From Paracoccaceae bacterium (GTDB lineage Bacteria; Pseudomonadota; Alphaproteobacteria; Rhodobacterales; Rhodobacteraceae), in assembly GCA_030697175.1 (NCBI GenBank), contig JAUYQR010000011.1, positions 496,001 to 560,000 of the forward strand: 64,000 nt of DNA. The letters run 5' to 3'. The stretch's first letter is position 1. Every line of letters starts with the position of its first letter. Shown piece by piece: positions 55,986-64,000 of this stretch. The notes under the pieces were generated by a model that did not search any database, was not told the DNA's origin, and was given only the letters and a program-made list of their open reading frames with translations. The position numbers and the translations under genes are program-made.

Positions 55986-56459
55986 TCAATGCTGCGTCCA
56001 ACCTGATGGTTTGTCGCGGCGCGGGGGTGCTGGCGCGTCGTCAGCCTCGCGCCAGTCGCCCTCTATCACATCGCTCTGCTGACTTGGCCGGGTCGGGCCA
56101 CGCATCGGCACGATCTTCATCCGGCGCGCCGCAAGCCCGATCAACAGCGTTCGCACCGGTTTGAGCAGGAGCAGAAGCCCAAGGAAGTCAGTCAGAAAGC
56201 CGGGCAACAGCAGCAATATCCCCGCCATCATCAACATTGCCCGCTGCGCCAGCGGCGAAAGCGGATCACCCATTGCTGTCATGTCCTGGCGGAGCGTCAA
56301 CACCCCTTCGGTCGCAACGCGGCGCAGCACGAACAGGCCGAGCCCTGCGGACAGAAGGACCCAAGCCAAAGTCGGCCAAAGCCCGATTGCCCCGCCGAGG
56401 GTGACAAAAAGCCCGATTTCGATCAGCGGAACCGCCAGGATCGCCAGAAAAACCCACAT
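55986..56459 (-). CDS. fxsA: FxsA family membrane protein
   Basis: From MWVFLAILAVPLIEIGLF the product is 157 residues with three to four membrane helices. FVTLGGAIGLWPTLAWVLLS, GMLMM-like MMAGILLLLPGFLTDFLGLLLL and a charged cytoplasmic tail are typical. FxsA in E. coli affects phage exclusion when overexpressed; the native role is unknown. The longer frame to 56531 starts within the divergent promoter region and is discarded. Confidence 0.88.
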   Translation of the reverse strand: MWVFLAILAVPLIEIGLFVTLGGAIGLWPTLAWVLLSAGLGLFVLRRVATEGVLTLRQDMTAMGDPLSPLAQRAMLMMAGILLLLPGFLTDFLGLLLLLKPVRTLLIGLAARRMKIVPMRGPTRPSQQSDVIEGDWREADDAPAPPRRDKPSGWTQH

Positions 56460-56584
56460 CCAAGGCCCCTTCGCTTTCTGTTGGCCCGGCTGGTAGACTT
56501 CGACCGCACCCCATCCTACATAAGAGGCCAAGGCGGTTCCGCCAACCCACTCCCTTCGCCCATGCGGGCTTTCAGAGGTATCCG

Positions 56585-57244
56585 ATGAGTTCTTCCCTGA
56601 TCCAACTTCTTGTGCTGGCCGGGATCGCTATCTTCCTGATCCTCAAGTTGCGCTCGGTGCTTGGCAGCCGCGACGGATTTGAAAAGCCGCCTATCCCGCT
56701 GGACGAGGTGAAACCCCGCGTGAAGCGAGATTTCGAGGTGATCGAGGGCGGACCCGACCGCGACATCATTGACCACGTCGCCGATGGCACCGATGCAGCC
56801 AAAGCGTTGGCCGCAATGAAGATGGCCGAGCCAGGCTTTTCGGTCGGGACATTCCTTGGCGGTGCGCGCAGTGCCTATGAAATGATTCTGATGGCGTTCG
56901 AAAAGGGCGAGCTGGACCGTATTCGCCCGTTCTTGTCTGACGATGTGGAGGCAAGCTTTGCCGAGGCGATCGACCAGCGTGAGAAGGACGGTCTGACAGT
57001 CGAAGCGACTTTCGTCGGCATGAAGGAACTTGTGCTGCACGATGCGACCTTTGACCGTGACAGTGCGATGGCAGAAATCTCGGTGCGATTTGTCGGCGAA
57101 CAGACGTATGTGGTGCGCAACAAGGTCGGCGAGATCGTGGAAGGCAGCCCGAAGGAAATCAAGCGCCAGCGCGACGTCTGGACCTTTGCGCGCCGGATGG
57201 GAGTGGACGATCCGAACTGGCAGCTTGTCGCTACCGGCGACTGA
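56585..57244 (+). CDS. Tim44/TimA-like membrane-anchored protein
   Basis: The 219-residue protein has one N-terminal helix (SSSLIQLLVLAGIAIFLILKL), an acidic/basic linker, and a C-terminal Tim44-like domain (AAYEMILMAFEKGELDRIRPFLSDDV by region, EATFVGMKELVLHDATF, WTFARRMGVDDPNWQLVATGD). Bacterial homologues of mitochondrial Tim44 sit in the inner membrane near the Sec machinery, fitting the nearby secB. It is divergent from fxsA and leads mltA-smr. Confidence 0.88.
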   Translation: MSSSLIQLLVLAGIAIFLILKLRSVLGSRDGFEKPPIPLDEVKPRVKRDFEVIEGGPDRDIIDHVADGTDAAKALAAMKMAEPGFSVGTFLGGARSAYEMILMAFEKGELDRIRPFLSDDVEASFAEAIDQREKDGLTVEATFVGMKELVLHDATFDRDSAMAEISVRFVGEQTYVVRNKVGEIVEGSPKEIKRQRDVWTFARRMGVDDPNWQLVATGD

Positions 57245-57253
57245 TCGGTTGGG

Positions 57254-58276
57254 ATGCGCGCGCCCGTTCTTGGCCTTTGTCTGCTGGCGGCAATGACGGC
57301 CGCGCCCGCAATTGCCCAGGTCCTTGAGTTTGAACAGCTTGACGGCTGGCATGACGATACCCATGCCGAGGCGCTGGTGGCGTTCTTGCGAACATGCGAC
57401 TTGATCGACGCGCCCGACTGGCGCCCGATCTGTGCGGTGGCCGAGGCTACGGCGCAGGACGACCTGTCCGCCCGCAGTTTTTTCGAATTGTTCTTCAAGC
57501 CGGTCATGATCGGCGCTCCGCCCGCGCTTTTTACCGGCTACTTTGAGCCCGAGCTTGATGGATCGCCGGTTCGCACCCCACGATACGCGTATCCGATCTA
57601 TCGCCGACCGCCGGAATTGGCGAATGGCGTAGCCTACCATACCCGCGCCAGCATCGACGGAGGCGCAATTGCTGGGCGGGGGCTGGAATTGGCCTGGCTT
57701 GATGACCCGATCGACGTTTATTTTCTACAGATTCAAGGGTCTGGCCGAATTCGCATGACCGACGGAAATGTCATCAGGGTCGGGTATGCTGGCGCGAACG
57801 GGCAGCCCTACCGCTCCATCGGTCAGGAGATGGTCCGGCGGGGGTCGCATAGGATGGATCAGGTTTCGGCGCAGGAAATCCGGGTCTGGGTGCGACGCAA
57901 TCCAGCGGCAGGTCGCGAGTTGATGCATACCAACCCGTCCTACGTCTTTTTCCGCAAGATCGGCGACCTTGCTGCTGACCAAGGCCCGATTGGCGCGATG
58001 GGCCGGTCAATCACGACGCTGCGCTCGGTTGCAATCGACCCGGCGTTTACGCCACTTGGTGCGCCGATCTGGATCGAAAAGGATGGCCGCGAACCGCTTC
58101 GCAGGTTGATGATGGCACAGGATACCGGCGGGGCGATAAAGGGCATGCAACGCGCCGATATCTTTTACGGCACCGGCGCAAAGGCAGGCGATGCCGCTGG
58201 CACCGTCAAAGATCCCGGCCGGATGATCCTTTTGCTGCCAATTGACCGCGCCTACGCGCTTTTGCCGGAAGGCTGA
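57254..58276 (+). CDS. mltA: Membrane-bound lytic murein transglycosylase A (MltA)
   Basis: The 340-residue product starts with a signal peptide (MRAPVLGLCLLAAMTAAPAIA). It has the MltA core FTGYFEPELDGSPVRTPRY, DVYFLQIQGSGRIRM, GANGQPYRSIGQEM and the 3D domain MMAQDTGGAIKGMQRADIFYG with the catalytic Asp. It cleaves peptidoglycan to 1,6-anhydro-MurNAc products. There is no lipobox cysteine, so it may be soluble in the periplasm. It follows the Tim44-like gene by nine bases. Confidence 0.94.
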   Translation: MRAPVLGLCLLAAMTAAPAIAQVLEFEQLDGWHDDTHAEALVAFLRTCDLIDAPDWRPICAVAEATAQDDLSARSFFELFFKPVMIGAPPALFTGYFEPELDGSPVRTPRYAYPIYRRPPELANGVAYHTRASIDGGAIAGRGLELAWLDDPIDVYFLQIQGSGRIRMTDGNVIRVGYAGANGQPYRSIGQEMVRRGSHRMDQVSAQEIRVWVRRNPAAGRELMHTNPSYVFFRKIGDLAADQGPIGAMGRSITTLRSVAIDPAFTPLGAPIWIEKDGREPLRRLMMAQDTGGAIKGMQRADIFYGTGAKAGDAAGTVKDPGRMILLLPIDRAYALLPEG

Positions 58277-58280
58277 AGCG

Positions 58281-58862
58281 ATGGCGCGCCGCCGCACCCT
58301 GCAACCGGAAGAGGAGGAGCTTTGGCGCACCGTGGCGCGCACCGCCCGGCCGCTGCATGAGCACCCGATCTTTCACAAGCCAGAGCCGGTTGCCACTCCG
58401 GCGCCGCTGTCCCACGCCAAGCCGCGGCTGAACCCGTTTATTCTTGGGGAAAGGGCGCGTAGTGGCGAAACGCACGATCTGGTACCAAGCCCGCCGTCGC
58501 TGCTGGCCGCTGCGCCCCTGCAGATGGACGCCAAGACGCACGGAAAGATGACCCGCGGCAAACTGGCGCCCGAGGCGAGGATCGACCTGCACGGCATGAC
58601 CCTGGCCGAGGCGCACCCCGAACTGATCCATTTCATTCTGGGCGCGCAATCGGCTGGCCTGCGCCTTGTTCTGGTGATTACGGGCAAAGGCAAACGACGC
58701 GATGATCTGGGCCCGATACCACAGCGGACAGGCGCACTGCGGCATCAGGTTCCGCAGTGGCTGCGGCTGCCACCGCTTGGGCAGGCTGTGCTTCAGGTCA
58801 GCGAGGCCCACCTGAAGCACGGCGGGTCCGGAGCCTATTACGTCTACCTCCGGCGGCGGTAA
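58281..58862 (+). CDS. Smr domain protein
   Basis: From MARRRTLQPEEEELWRTVAR the product is 193 residues. A disordered basic/proline-rich half precedes an Smr domain with DLHGMTLAEAHPELIHFI, LVLVITGKGKRRDD, LRHQVPQWL and HLKHGGSGAYYVYLRRR. Such stand-alone Smr proteins are predicted nucleases or nucleic-acid-binding factors. It starts four bases after mltA; the longer frame from 58242 lies in mltA. Confidence 0.93.
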   Translation: MARRRTLQPEEEELWRTVARTARPLHEHPIFHKPEPVATPAPLSHAKPRLNPFILGERARSGETHDLVPSPPSLLAAAPLQMDAKTHGKMTRGKLAPEARIDLHGMTLAEAHPELIHFILGAQSAGLRLVLVITGKGKRRDDLGPIPQRTGALRHQVPQWLRLPPLGQAVLQVSEAHLKHGGSGAYYVYLRRR

Positions 58863-58957
58863 CCCGCTGACAGCCCCCATCAGCAATCGCCAGCCCGGTT
58901 GCTCTCGCCCCGGCGATCTGTTCCATTTGCCCCCGATCCGAACACAGGAAATGCCTC

Positions 58958-59353
58958 ATGGCCCCGAACGAAAACCAGAAATGGCCACAGCCCGCCGCCC
59001 AAGGCGCGCCGCGCAGCGTGCTGTCGAACGACCTTGTCATCGAGGGCGACATCACGTCGCTTGGGCCAGTCGACATTCACGGCAAGGTGCAGGGTTCGGT
59101 TCGTGCGCCGAACATCGTAATCGTGGCGGATGGTGTGGTCGAGGGATCTGTCACAGCGATCGACCTGACCATTGCCGGAACGCTGACCGGCGAGGCCGAG
59201 GCTGAGTCTGCCAATCTTGCCCCGCAATCGTCGGTGACCGCCGACATTACCCATTCGAAGATCGCCATCGAATCTGGGGCGCGGTTTGAAGGCAGGTTGT
59301 TGCGTCGCAAGACGCCACCGCCGTCCGCGCCGCCGGTGCAACCCGCTCCCTGA
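58958..59353 (+). CDS. Bactofilin
   Basis: The 131-residue protein is a single bactofilin domain: SVLSNDLVIEGDITSLGPVD and IHGKVQGSVRAPNIVIVADG open a right-handed beta helix of short glycine-rich repeats, ending in KIAIESGARFEGRLLRR. Proline-rich tails flank it. Bactofilins polymerise without nucleotide and scaffold cell-wall enzymes, which fits the nearby mltA. Confidence 0.93.
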   Translation: MAPNENQKWPQPAAQGAPRSVLSNDLVIEGDITSLGPVDIHGKVQGSVRAPNIVIVADGVVEGSVTAIDLTIAGTLTGEAEAESANLAPQSSVTADITHSKIAIESGARFEGRLLRRKTPPPSAPPVQPAP

Positions 59354-59391
59354 CGAATCGCTTGCCTGCCCGAAGGTTGGGCGGGTGACGA

Positions 59392-60507
59392 TTACCGCAC
59401 TCGAGCCTCGCCAATCGCCTCGACGGGCGCGAGAACGATTTCGGTCGCATTGCGAACCGTCAGGACCAGCCCCTGCAACAGACCGACGCGCGCCCTTGCA
59501 TCCGAGCGGAAGGCAAGGTCGATGCCGAGGATCCCGCCGAGCAGGGCCAGTAGAGCGGGTGAGGCGCTGGCGTTGAAGTGGCCATCACCCACGCTGAAGG
59601 CGGCCGTATCGTAGTACGTCACCTTGAGATCGGCGACCTTGGTAAGATCTTCCAGGTTGCCCAGCCGCTCTTGCGCGCCCGACAATGTGGCCGAAAGGCC
59701 AAGCATGCGGTCCCGGCTGCTGCCGAAGATCACGAACGGTTGCGGCAATACGCCGATGTCCTTCGCTTGCGAGCGGAACACATCAACATCGAGATCCGGC
59801 GAGATCAGCACGATGCCCTTGATCCGCGACAAGCTGCGCGTGTTGCCGCGAAGTGCCATCTGTCGCAGGGTTTCCATCGTCAGGGCGCCGCCCATCGAAT
59901 GTGCGACGATGATGACCTCTTTTGCGCCTGACGCTATCACCTCGTTCAGCAACTGTTCAAAGCCACTGCGCCCGAACAACGCCGAATCGCGGTCGTAAAC
60001 ATAGCCAAGCGCTGAGCCCCGCGATGGCCAGGCATAATGGATCGCCACACCGGGCACCTTCAGATCGTGGTGCATCTGGGCAACGCGGTAGACACCCTCG
60101 GCCATCGTGTTGTTGAAGCCGTGCACATAAATCACCGCATTCTTTTGTCCGCGCAGATCCATCGCATCATGCAGGGCCTTGCGAAAATCGCCGGCCTTGG
60201 CGAAGCGGGTTTCGTTCAAGGTAAGGAAATCCCGGTTGGTATCGGGCTTGCGGGTGCTTGGTGGCCAGTTCACCTCGCCCGGCTCGCGCTCTGGCGGGAT
60301 GCCGATGTCATAGCGCACGAAGCTCGTGGTATCTGACCGTTCCCGGGAAAAGCCGTCGTTGCCCATCTGACGCGAGGTGCCGACAAAGATCGTTTCTGGC
60401 GCCAGACTGCTGCGATCTTTTGGCGCGGCCGTGAAGTCGCCTCTCGGCGCGCAGGCCATCAGCAGCAAGAGTCCGAAAAATGCTGCCCTTGAGGTCACGC
60501 CGGTCAT
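59392..60507 (-). CDS. Alpha/beta hydrolase lipoprotein (DUF900)
   Basis: The 371-residue product has a lipoprotein signal (FFGLLLLMAC, lipid Cys19). It then has the DUF900 esterase-like fold with VIYVHGFNNTMAEGVYR, the nucleophile elbow VIIVAHSMGGALTMETL, LISPDLDVDVF, and a late His in VGDGHFNASASPAL. It is probably an exported, membrane-anchored hydrolase of unknown substrate. It is convergent with the bactofilin gene. Confidence 0.88.
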   Translation of the reverse strand: MTGVTSRAAFFGLLLLMACAPRGDFTAAPKDRSSLAPETIFVGTSRQMGNDGFSRERSDTTSFVRYDIGIPPEREPGEVNWPPSTRKPDTNRDFLTLNETRFAKAGDFRKALHDAMDLRGQKNAVIYVHGFNNTMAEGVYRVAQMHHDLKVPGVAIHYAWPSRGSALGYVYDRDSALFGRSGFEQLLNEVIASGAKEVIIVAHSMGGALTMETLRQMALRGNTRSLSRIKGIVLISPDLDVDVFRSQAKDIGVLPQPFVIFGSSRDRMLGLSATLSGAQERLGNLEDLTKVADLKVTYYDTAAFSVGDGHFNASASPALLALLGGILGIDLAFRSDARARVGLLQGLVLTVRNATEIVLAPVEAIGEARVR

Positions 60508-60582
60508 CCCTTTTTCGCTGAAAGACCAACCTCTTCCTGCAGCACAGTAACGTCAAGCGGCCATGCGGCGGTTCCCTGGCAG

Positions 60583-61380
60583 CTAACGCACCACACCGCA
60601 GCTCAGAAGGTGGTCGCGCATGCGGATCGTTTCGGTCAGCACATCGTCGAAAAGCGTGTTCATATAGCCTTGATGCACATACTCGACCGCGAGGTAGCCA
60701 TCATAGCCGACATCGCGCAAAAGCCCCACCATTGCAGTGAAGTCCAGCACCCCTTCGCCCCACTTCGCCTGCAGCGCGCCGGGACGCGCCTGGCGCATGT
60801 GAACATGGCCGGCATGGGGGGCCAGGACATCAATCTCGGACTGGCAAAAGCCCATGCAGACGAAATGCGCGTAATCTAGCGCGAGCTTGAGGCCCGGCAC
60901 TTCGCGAAGCATGTCGAGTGCGGTGCCGGGCGAGGCCAGCAAGCCACCGACATGCGGCTCCACGGTCAGCTGCACGCCATGTGCGTCGGCTACTCGAACC
61001 AGACCGCGCAGCCCCTTCGCCGCTGAGTCAAAGGCACCAACGCCGCTGACGCCCGGCAGAACAAATACGGTCGGGCAGCCTGCAGCCTTGGCGAACGCAC
61101 AGACCGAGGCAAACGCCATTTCGTTGCGGGCTGCGGCGGCCGGGTCCGACACGGCGTTTTCGATGATGTCGTGGCCGAAAAGCCAATAGAGATTGGACGG
61201 AGTGATGCCTGAAAGTGCGGTGGCGGCACCGTGGGGATCGGAAGTGATTCGCGCCCGATCCAGCGCGGGGCCGTGCAACAGCCCCAAATCCATCGCACGG
61301 AAGCCCAGAGCCTGCGCAACACCCCATGCCTCAAAGAGGCCGCAGGCGGGAAACGACCATGATGTGACGCAGAGTTTCAT
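60583..61380 (-). CDS. TIM-barrel sugar isomerase/epimerase (AP endonuclease 2 superfamily)
   Basis: From MKLCVTSWSFPACG the product is 265 residues. Metal-binding residues typical of xylose-isomerase-like barrels are seen in TVEPHVGGLLASPGTALD, LALDYAHFVCMG, HVHMRQARPGALQ and AVEYVHQGYMN. It is likely a cytosolic ketose epimerase or isomerase for the sugar imported by the divergent ABC system. The longer ORF start at 61449 lies in the shared regulatory region. The substrate is unknown. Confidence 0.82.
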   Translation of the reverse strand: MKLCVTSWSFPACGLFEAWGVAQALGFRAMDLGLLHGPALDRARITSDPHGAATALSGITPSNLYWLFGHDIIENAVSDPAAAARNEMAFASVCAFAKAAGCPTVFVLPGVSGVGAFDSAAKGLRGLVRVADAHGVQLTVEPHVGGLLASPGTALDMLREVPGLKLALDYAHFVCMGFCQSEIDVLAPHAGHVHMRQARPGALQAKWGEGVLDFTAMVGLLRDVGYDGYLAVEYVHQGYMNTLFDDVLTETIRMRDHLLSCGVVR

Positions 61381-61401
61381 CGAGCGCGCCTTTCCAATAA
61401 G

Positions 61402-61412
61402 TGGCCTTACCA
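61402..61412. promoter_or_regulatory. Operator-like site A (TGG-N5-CCA)
   Basis: TGGCCTTACCA, read on the minus strand as TGGTAAGGCCA, matches site B at 61517-61527 at ten of eleven bases. It lies 22 bases upstream of the isomerase start. The form recalls GntR/FadR-type operators (TGGT-N3-ACCA). Confidence 0.45.
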
Positions 61413-61498
61413 GTTTGAAAACTTTTGACCGCGACCAGCAATTTTTCAAGCACTATTGCCGTTTCTGCCAGTGCTCTGCGGCAACGCAGCGAGTAATT

Positions 61499-61510
61499 TG
61501 GTTGCAACCA
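61499..61510. promoter_or_regulatory. Perfect 12-base palindrome TGGTTGCAACCA
   Basis: This even-spaced palindrome lies between the divergent isomerase and sugar-binding-protein genes, next to site B. Such centrally symmetric sites with a central GC step are typical of LacI-family regulators, but no regulator gene is in the window. Confidence 0.4.
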
Positions 61511-61516
61511 TGAAAG

Positions 61517-61527
61517 TGGTCAGGCCA
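61517..61527. promoter_or_regulatory. Operator-like site B (TGG-N5-CCA)
   Basis: TGGTCAGGCCA is the inverted partner of site A and continues with matching flanks. It is about 70 bases upstream of the sugar-binding-protein start, suggesting control of the ABC operon by the same regulator. Confidence 0.45.
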
Positions 61528-61595
61528 ATACTGGTGCAGCCGGGGCGGAGGAGACTGTCCGGTTCCAGACACAAAACACGGGAGGACGAGAATTC

Positions 61596-62633
61596 ATGAA
61601 GCATATCACGGTTTCCACATTGGCCCTTTGCGCCGCCTTGTACGGCGTGGCTGCCAATGCGCAGGCGGTCACCGCCGACAAGGGCGGCGCGGCCGACATG
61701 GTCCTGCTGCCGAAGTTCCTCGGTATCCTGCCATTTGATCAGGCAAACCGCGGCGCCGAAGAGGCTCATGCCGAACTCGGCAACACCGGCACATTGCTTT
61801 ACACCGGCCCGACACCCGAAAACTCGGTTGCAGGCCAGATCGAGATTCTGACCACAGCAGGAAGCCAGGGTCAGGATGTGGTGATGTTGTCCAACAACGC
61901 GGGCGACCAGATCGGGCCGGCGGCTGAAGCGGCGCAAACTGCCGGAACCAAAGTCGTGACGTGGGACAGCCCGATCCCGTCGGGACAGGGCGAAACGGTC
62001 TTTGTCGCTCAGGTCGATTTCGGCTCTATCGGGGTTGTGATGGCCGACATGGCCCATTCGGTCATGGGCGGAGAGGGCGAATTTGCCGTGCTTTCCGCCA
62101 CGCCCGACGCGGCAAACCAGAACGCCTGGATCGCGGCGATGGAAGAGGCGCTGAAGGACCCCAAGTATGCCAACATGAAGCTGGTTGATACCGTTTACGG
62201 TGATGACCAGTCGGAAGTCAGCTACAACCGCGCGCTGGCTTTGGTCGACAGCCATCCAAACCTGAAGCTGATCATGTCGCCGACAACTGTCGGGATACAG
62301 GCTTCGGCCAAGGCGATGCAGGACGAAGGCCTGTGCGACAAGGTCAAGGTTTCCGGTCTTGGCCTGCCGGCCGAGATGGTCAGCTACACGATGAATGGCT
62401 GCGCGCCGGAGTTTGCGCTGTGGTCCTTCGTGGATCTTGGTTACCTCACCTACTACACGTCTTACATGCTGGCGACCGGCAAGATCAAAGGCGAGATCGG
62501 CGAGACCTTCACCGCCGGACGCATGGGTGACTACACCATCGAGGAAGACCCTGGCCGTGCCGGCGCCAAGCGCATCCTGATGGGGCCGTTCACCGTCTAC
62601 AACAAGGACAACGTCGAAGCCGAAGCGAAGTAG
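61596..62633 (+). CDS. Periplasmic sugar-binding protein, RhaS-like (ABC transporter)
   Basis: The 345-residue product has a signal peptide ending in ANAQA and a type I periplasmic binding fold: [34 protein letters not shown], and [14 protein letters not shown]. It resembles the rhamnose-type (RhaS) binding proteins of carbohydrate uptake system 2. A GGGAGGACG ribosome site precedes the ATG. The ATPase gene follows after 75 bases. The actual sugar could be rhamnose, another deoxy sugar or a polyol. Confidence 0.85.
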   Translation: MKHITVSTLALCAALYGVAANAQAVTADKGGAADMVLLPKFLGILPFDQANRGAEEAHAELGNTGTLLYTGPTPENSVAGQIEILTTAGSQGQDVVMLSNNAGDQIGPAAEAAQTAGTKVVTWDSPIPSGQGETVFVAQVDFGSIGVVMADMAHSVMGGEGEFAVLSATPDAANQNAWIAAMEEALKDPKYANMKLVDTVYGDDQSEVSYNRALALVDSHPNLKLIMSPTTVGIQASAKAMQDEGLCDKVKVSGLGLPAEMVSYTMNGCAPEFALWSFVDLGYLTYYTSYMLATGKIKGEIGETFTAGRMGDYTIEEDPGRAGAKRILMGPFTVYNKDNVEAEAK

Positions 62634-62651
62634 CGCCTCGAGGTCGACATA

Positions 62652-62683
62652 GGCCAGTCCCTCCCGCTCCCGGGGGGCTGGCC
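62652..62683 (+). other. Intercistronic stem-loop after the sugar-binding-protein gene
   Basis: GGCCAGTCCC and GGGGCTGGCC form a stable hairpin, 19 bases after the stop and without a T run. In binding-protein operons such hairpins stabilise the upstream mRNA so the binding protein is made in excess over the ATPase. Confidence 0.55.
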
Positions 62684-62708
62684 ACCCTTACCCTGAAGGT
62701 TCCCGAGA

Positions 62709-64000
62709 ATGACCCCCGTTCTTGTCATGCGCGACATTTCCAAAAGCTTTGGCGGGACCACCGCCCTGTCGGCGTTTTCGCTGACGCTTGAGCCGGGGAG
62801 GATCCACGCGCTGGTGGGCGAAAATGGCGCCGGAAAATCCACGCTTATCAAGACGATGACCGGCATTTACCAGCCGGACAGCGGCGAAATCGTGATCGAC
62901 GACCGCCCCGTCACATTCCGTGGCACGGCTGATGCGCAGCGCGCAGGCGTCGCGGCGATCTATCAAGAGCCAATGGTATTCCCCGATCTTTCCGTGGCCG
63001 AGAACATCTTCATCAGCCATCAGGACCGGCCAAAGCTGATCAACTGGACGACCATGAATGACGAGGCGGCGGCGATGATCGCCCGTCTGGGCGTGACGCT
63101 TGACCCGCGGCGGGCAGCGGCAGAACTGACACTTGCCGAACAGCAGACCGTAGAAATTGCGCGGGCGATTTCGCTGAACGTCCGGGTGCTGATCATGGAT
63201 GAACCGTCGGCGTCGCTGTCGGACCACGAGGTGAAACGGTTGTTCGGTATTGCACGCGCCCTGCGTGATCAGGGTGTCGCGGTGCTGTACATTTCGCACC
63301 GGCTGGAAGAGATTTTCGCCCTGGCCGATACTGTCACGGTGATGCGCGACGGAAAGCACATTTCGACGCGACCGGTGCAAGAGGTTACCCAAGCCTCGAT
63401 GATCGCGGAGATGGTCGGGCGCGACATGGCTGGCCGCTTTGCCCGGGAGCCATCGAGGGACACTGGCGAGCGGCTGTTGAATGTGTCGAACCTGAGCCGA
63501 AGCGGTGCTTTCCACGACGTATCGTTTCACGTCAACCGGGGTGAGATCGTGTGTTTCTCGGGCCTCGTCGGGGCGCGGCGCACGGATGTCGGGCTTGCGT
63601 TGTTCGGCGTGGAGCCGGCGGATAGCGGTCTGGTTGAGTTGGGCGGGCAGGCCGTGGTGATTGCCAACCCGAAACAGGCACAGGCGCTTGGCATTGCCTA
63701 TGTGTCGGAGGACCGCCGAAAACTTGGATTGGCGATGACCGAGGGCATAGCCGCAAACATCACCCTCCCGATGCTGGGCAAGTACGCCGGAGCCTTTGGC
63801 TGGCTGGACCGGATGCGCGAACTGGCGGATGCAACGGCGTTTCGCAAGCAGTTGAACATCAAGGCAGCGAACCTGACGGTTCCGGTCGGCACGCTGTCCG
63901 GTGGCAATCAGCAGAAGGTGATGCTGGCTAAGTGGCTGAACACCAAACCGCGCCTGCTGATCGTGGATGAACCGACACGCGGGATCGATGTTGGGGCGAA
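62709..64000 (+). CDS. Sugar ABC transporter ATP-binding protein (partial, runs off the window)
   Basis: The frame is open from the ATG to the end of the window (430 codons) and holds two ABC domains, as in RbsA/XylG/RhaT-type ATPases. The first has Walker A GENGAGKSTLIK, an atypical signature LTLAEQQTVEIARAI, and Walker B VLIMDEPSASLSD. The second has a degenerate Walker A (GLVGARRTDVG), LSGGNQQKVMLAKWL and LLIVDEPTRGIDVG. It energises sugar uptake with the upstream binding protein; the permease genes should follow beyond 64000. Confidence 0.93.
   Translation, partial: MTPVLVMRDISKSFGGTTALSAFSLTLEPGRIHALVGENGAGKSTLIKTMTGIYQPDSGEIVIDDRPVTFRGTADAQRAGVAAIYQEPMVFPDLSVAENIFISHQDRPKLINWTTMNDEAAAMIARLGVTLDPRRAAAELTLAEQQTVEIARAISLNVRVLIMDEPSASLSDHEVKRLFGIARALRDQGVAVLYISHRLEEIFALADTVTVMRDGKHISTRPVQEVTQASMIAEMVGRDMAGRFAREPSRDTGERLLNVSNLSRSGAFHDVSFHVNRGEIVCFSGLVGARRTDVGLALFGVEPADSGLVELGGQAVVIANPKQAQALGIAYVSEDRRKLGLAMTEGIAANITLPMLGKYAGAFGWLDRMRELADATAFRKQLNIKAANLTVPVGTLSGGNQQKVMLAKWLNTKPRLLIVDEPTRGIDVGA

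Noticed and set aside
1-64000. CRISPR array or rRNA operon
   Set aside because: No regularly spaced direct repeats of CRISPR size and no rRNA-like sequence were seen on reading through.

Overview
The window is GC-rich, densely packed chromosomal DNA from an alphaproteobacterium, most likely a member of the Rhodobacteraceae (Rhodobacter/Paracoccus relatives). The main grounds are the linked regB, senC, regA, hvrA, hvrB-like and ahcY genes, AddAB in place of RecBCD, HrcA without a CIRCE operator, and the parB-parA-rsmG-mnmG-mnmE-rho block next to maf-aroE-coaE-dnaQ-secB. That last arrangement is the neighbourhood of the chromosomal origin in this class. This is inference from protein families and gene order; no database was searched.

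Layout. Positions 90-2775 hold a chromate resistance pair (a rhodanese-ChrB fusion and ChrA) plus a small YqaA-like membrane protein. Positions 2772-6750 are an eroded accessory patch. It contains the tail of an MFS transporter, an internally deleted IS3-family element, the wreck of an N6-adenine DNA methyltransferase, an intact tRNA-Thr(CGT), a decayed IS66-family element whose tnpC is broken by two related palindromic insertions, and a tRNA-Thr-like fragment. From 6809 to 13000 are hemY, a mitofilin-like gene and hemD, divergent from tsaD-gpsA-yciI-like-EVE. From 13229 to 18004 are small and less familiar genes plus ahcY. Positions 18104-22072 are the RegB/RegA redox-signalling locus.

Positions 22201-32609 form a long rightward run: a DivL-like PAS protein preceded by a textbook CtrA box, then tsaE, the MurNAc-recycling pair amgK-murU, the recombination nuclease addB-addA, and trxA. 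Positions 32705-42167 carry proteostasis and mismatch repair genes (hslV, hslU, an aldo/keto reductase, mutS, grpE, hrcA) and rph; rdgB and hemW follow to 43965.

Positions 43962-52263 are transcribed leftward: parB, parA, rsmG, mnmG, mnmE, rho, a secreted aspartic-protease-like protein and hemJ. Two parS sites lie in this block. Positions 52264-52646 are a gene-free, locally AT-rich stretch with several DnaA-box-like nonamers. Genes to its left run leftward and genes to its right run rightward (maf, aroE, coaE, dnaQ), so I propose it as the replication origin. From 55416 to 60507 are secB, fxsA, a Tim44-like protein, mltA, an Smr protein, a bactofilin and an esterase-like lipoprotein. The right end is a sugar-uptake locus: a TIM-barrel isomerase divergent from a periplasmic sugar-binding protein and an ABC ATPase that runs off the window. 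The divergent promoter region there contains a matched, inverted pair of operator-like sites.
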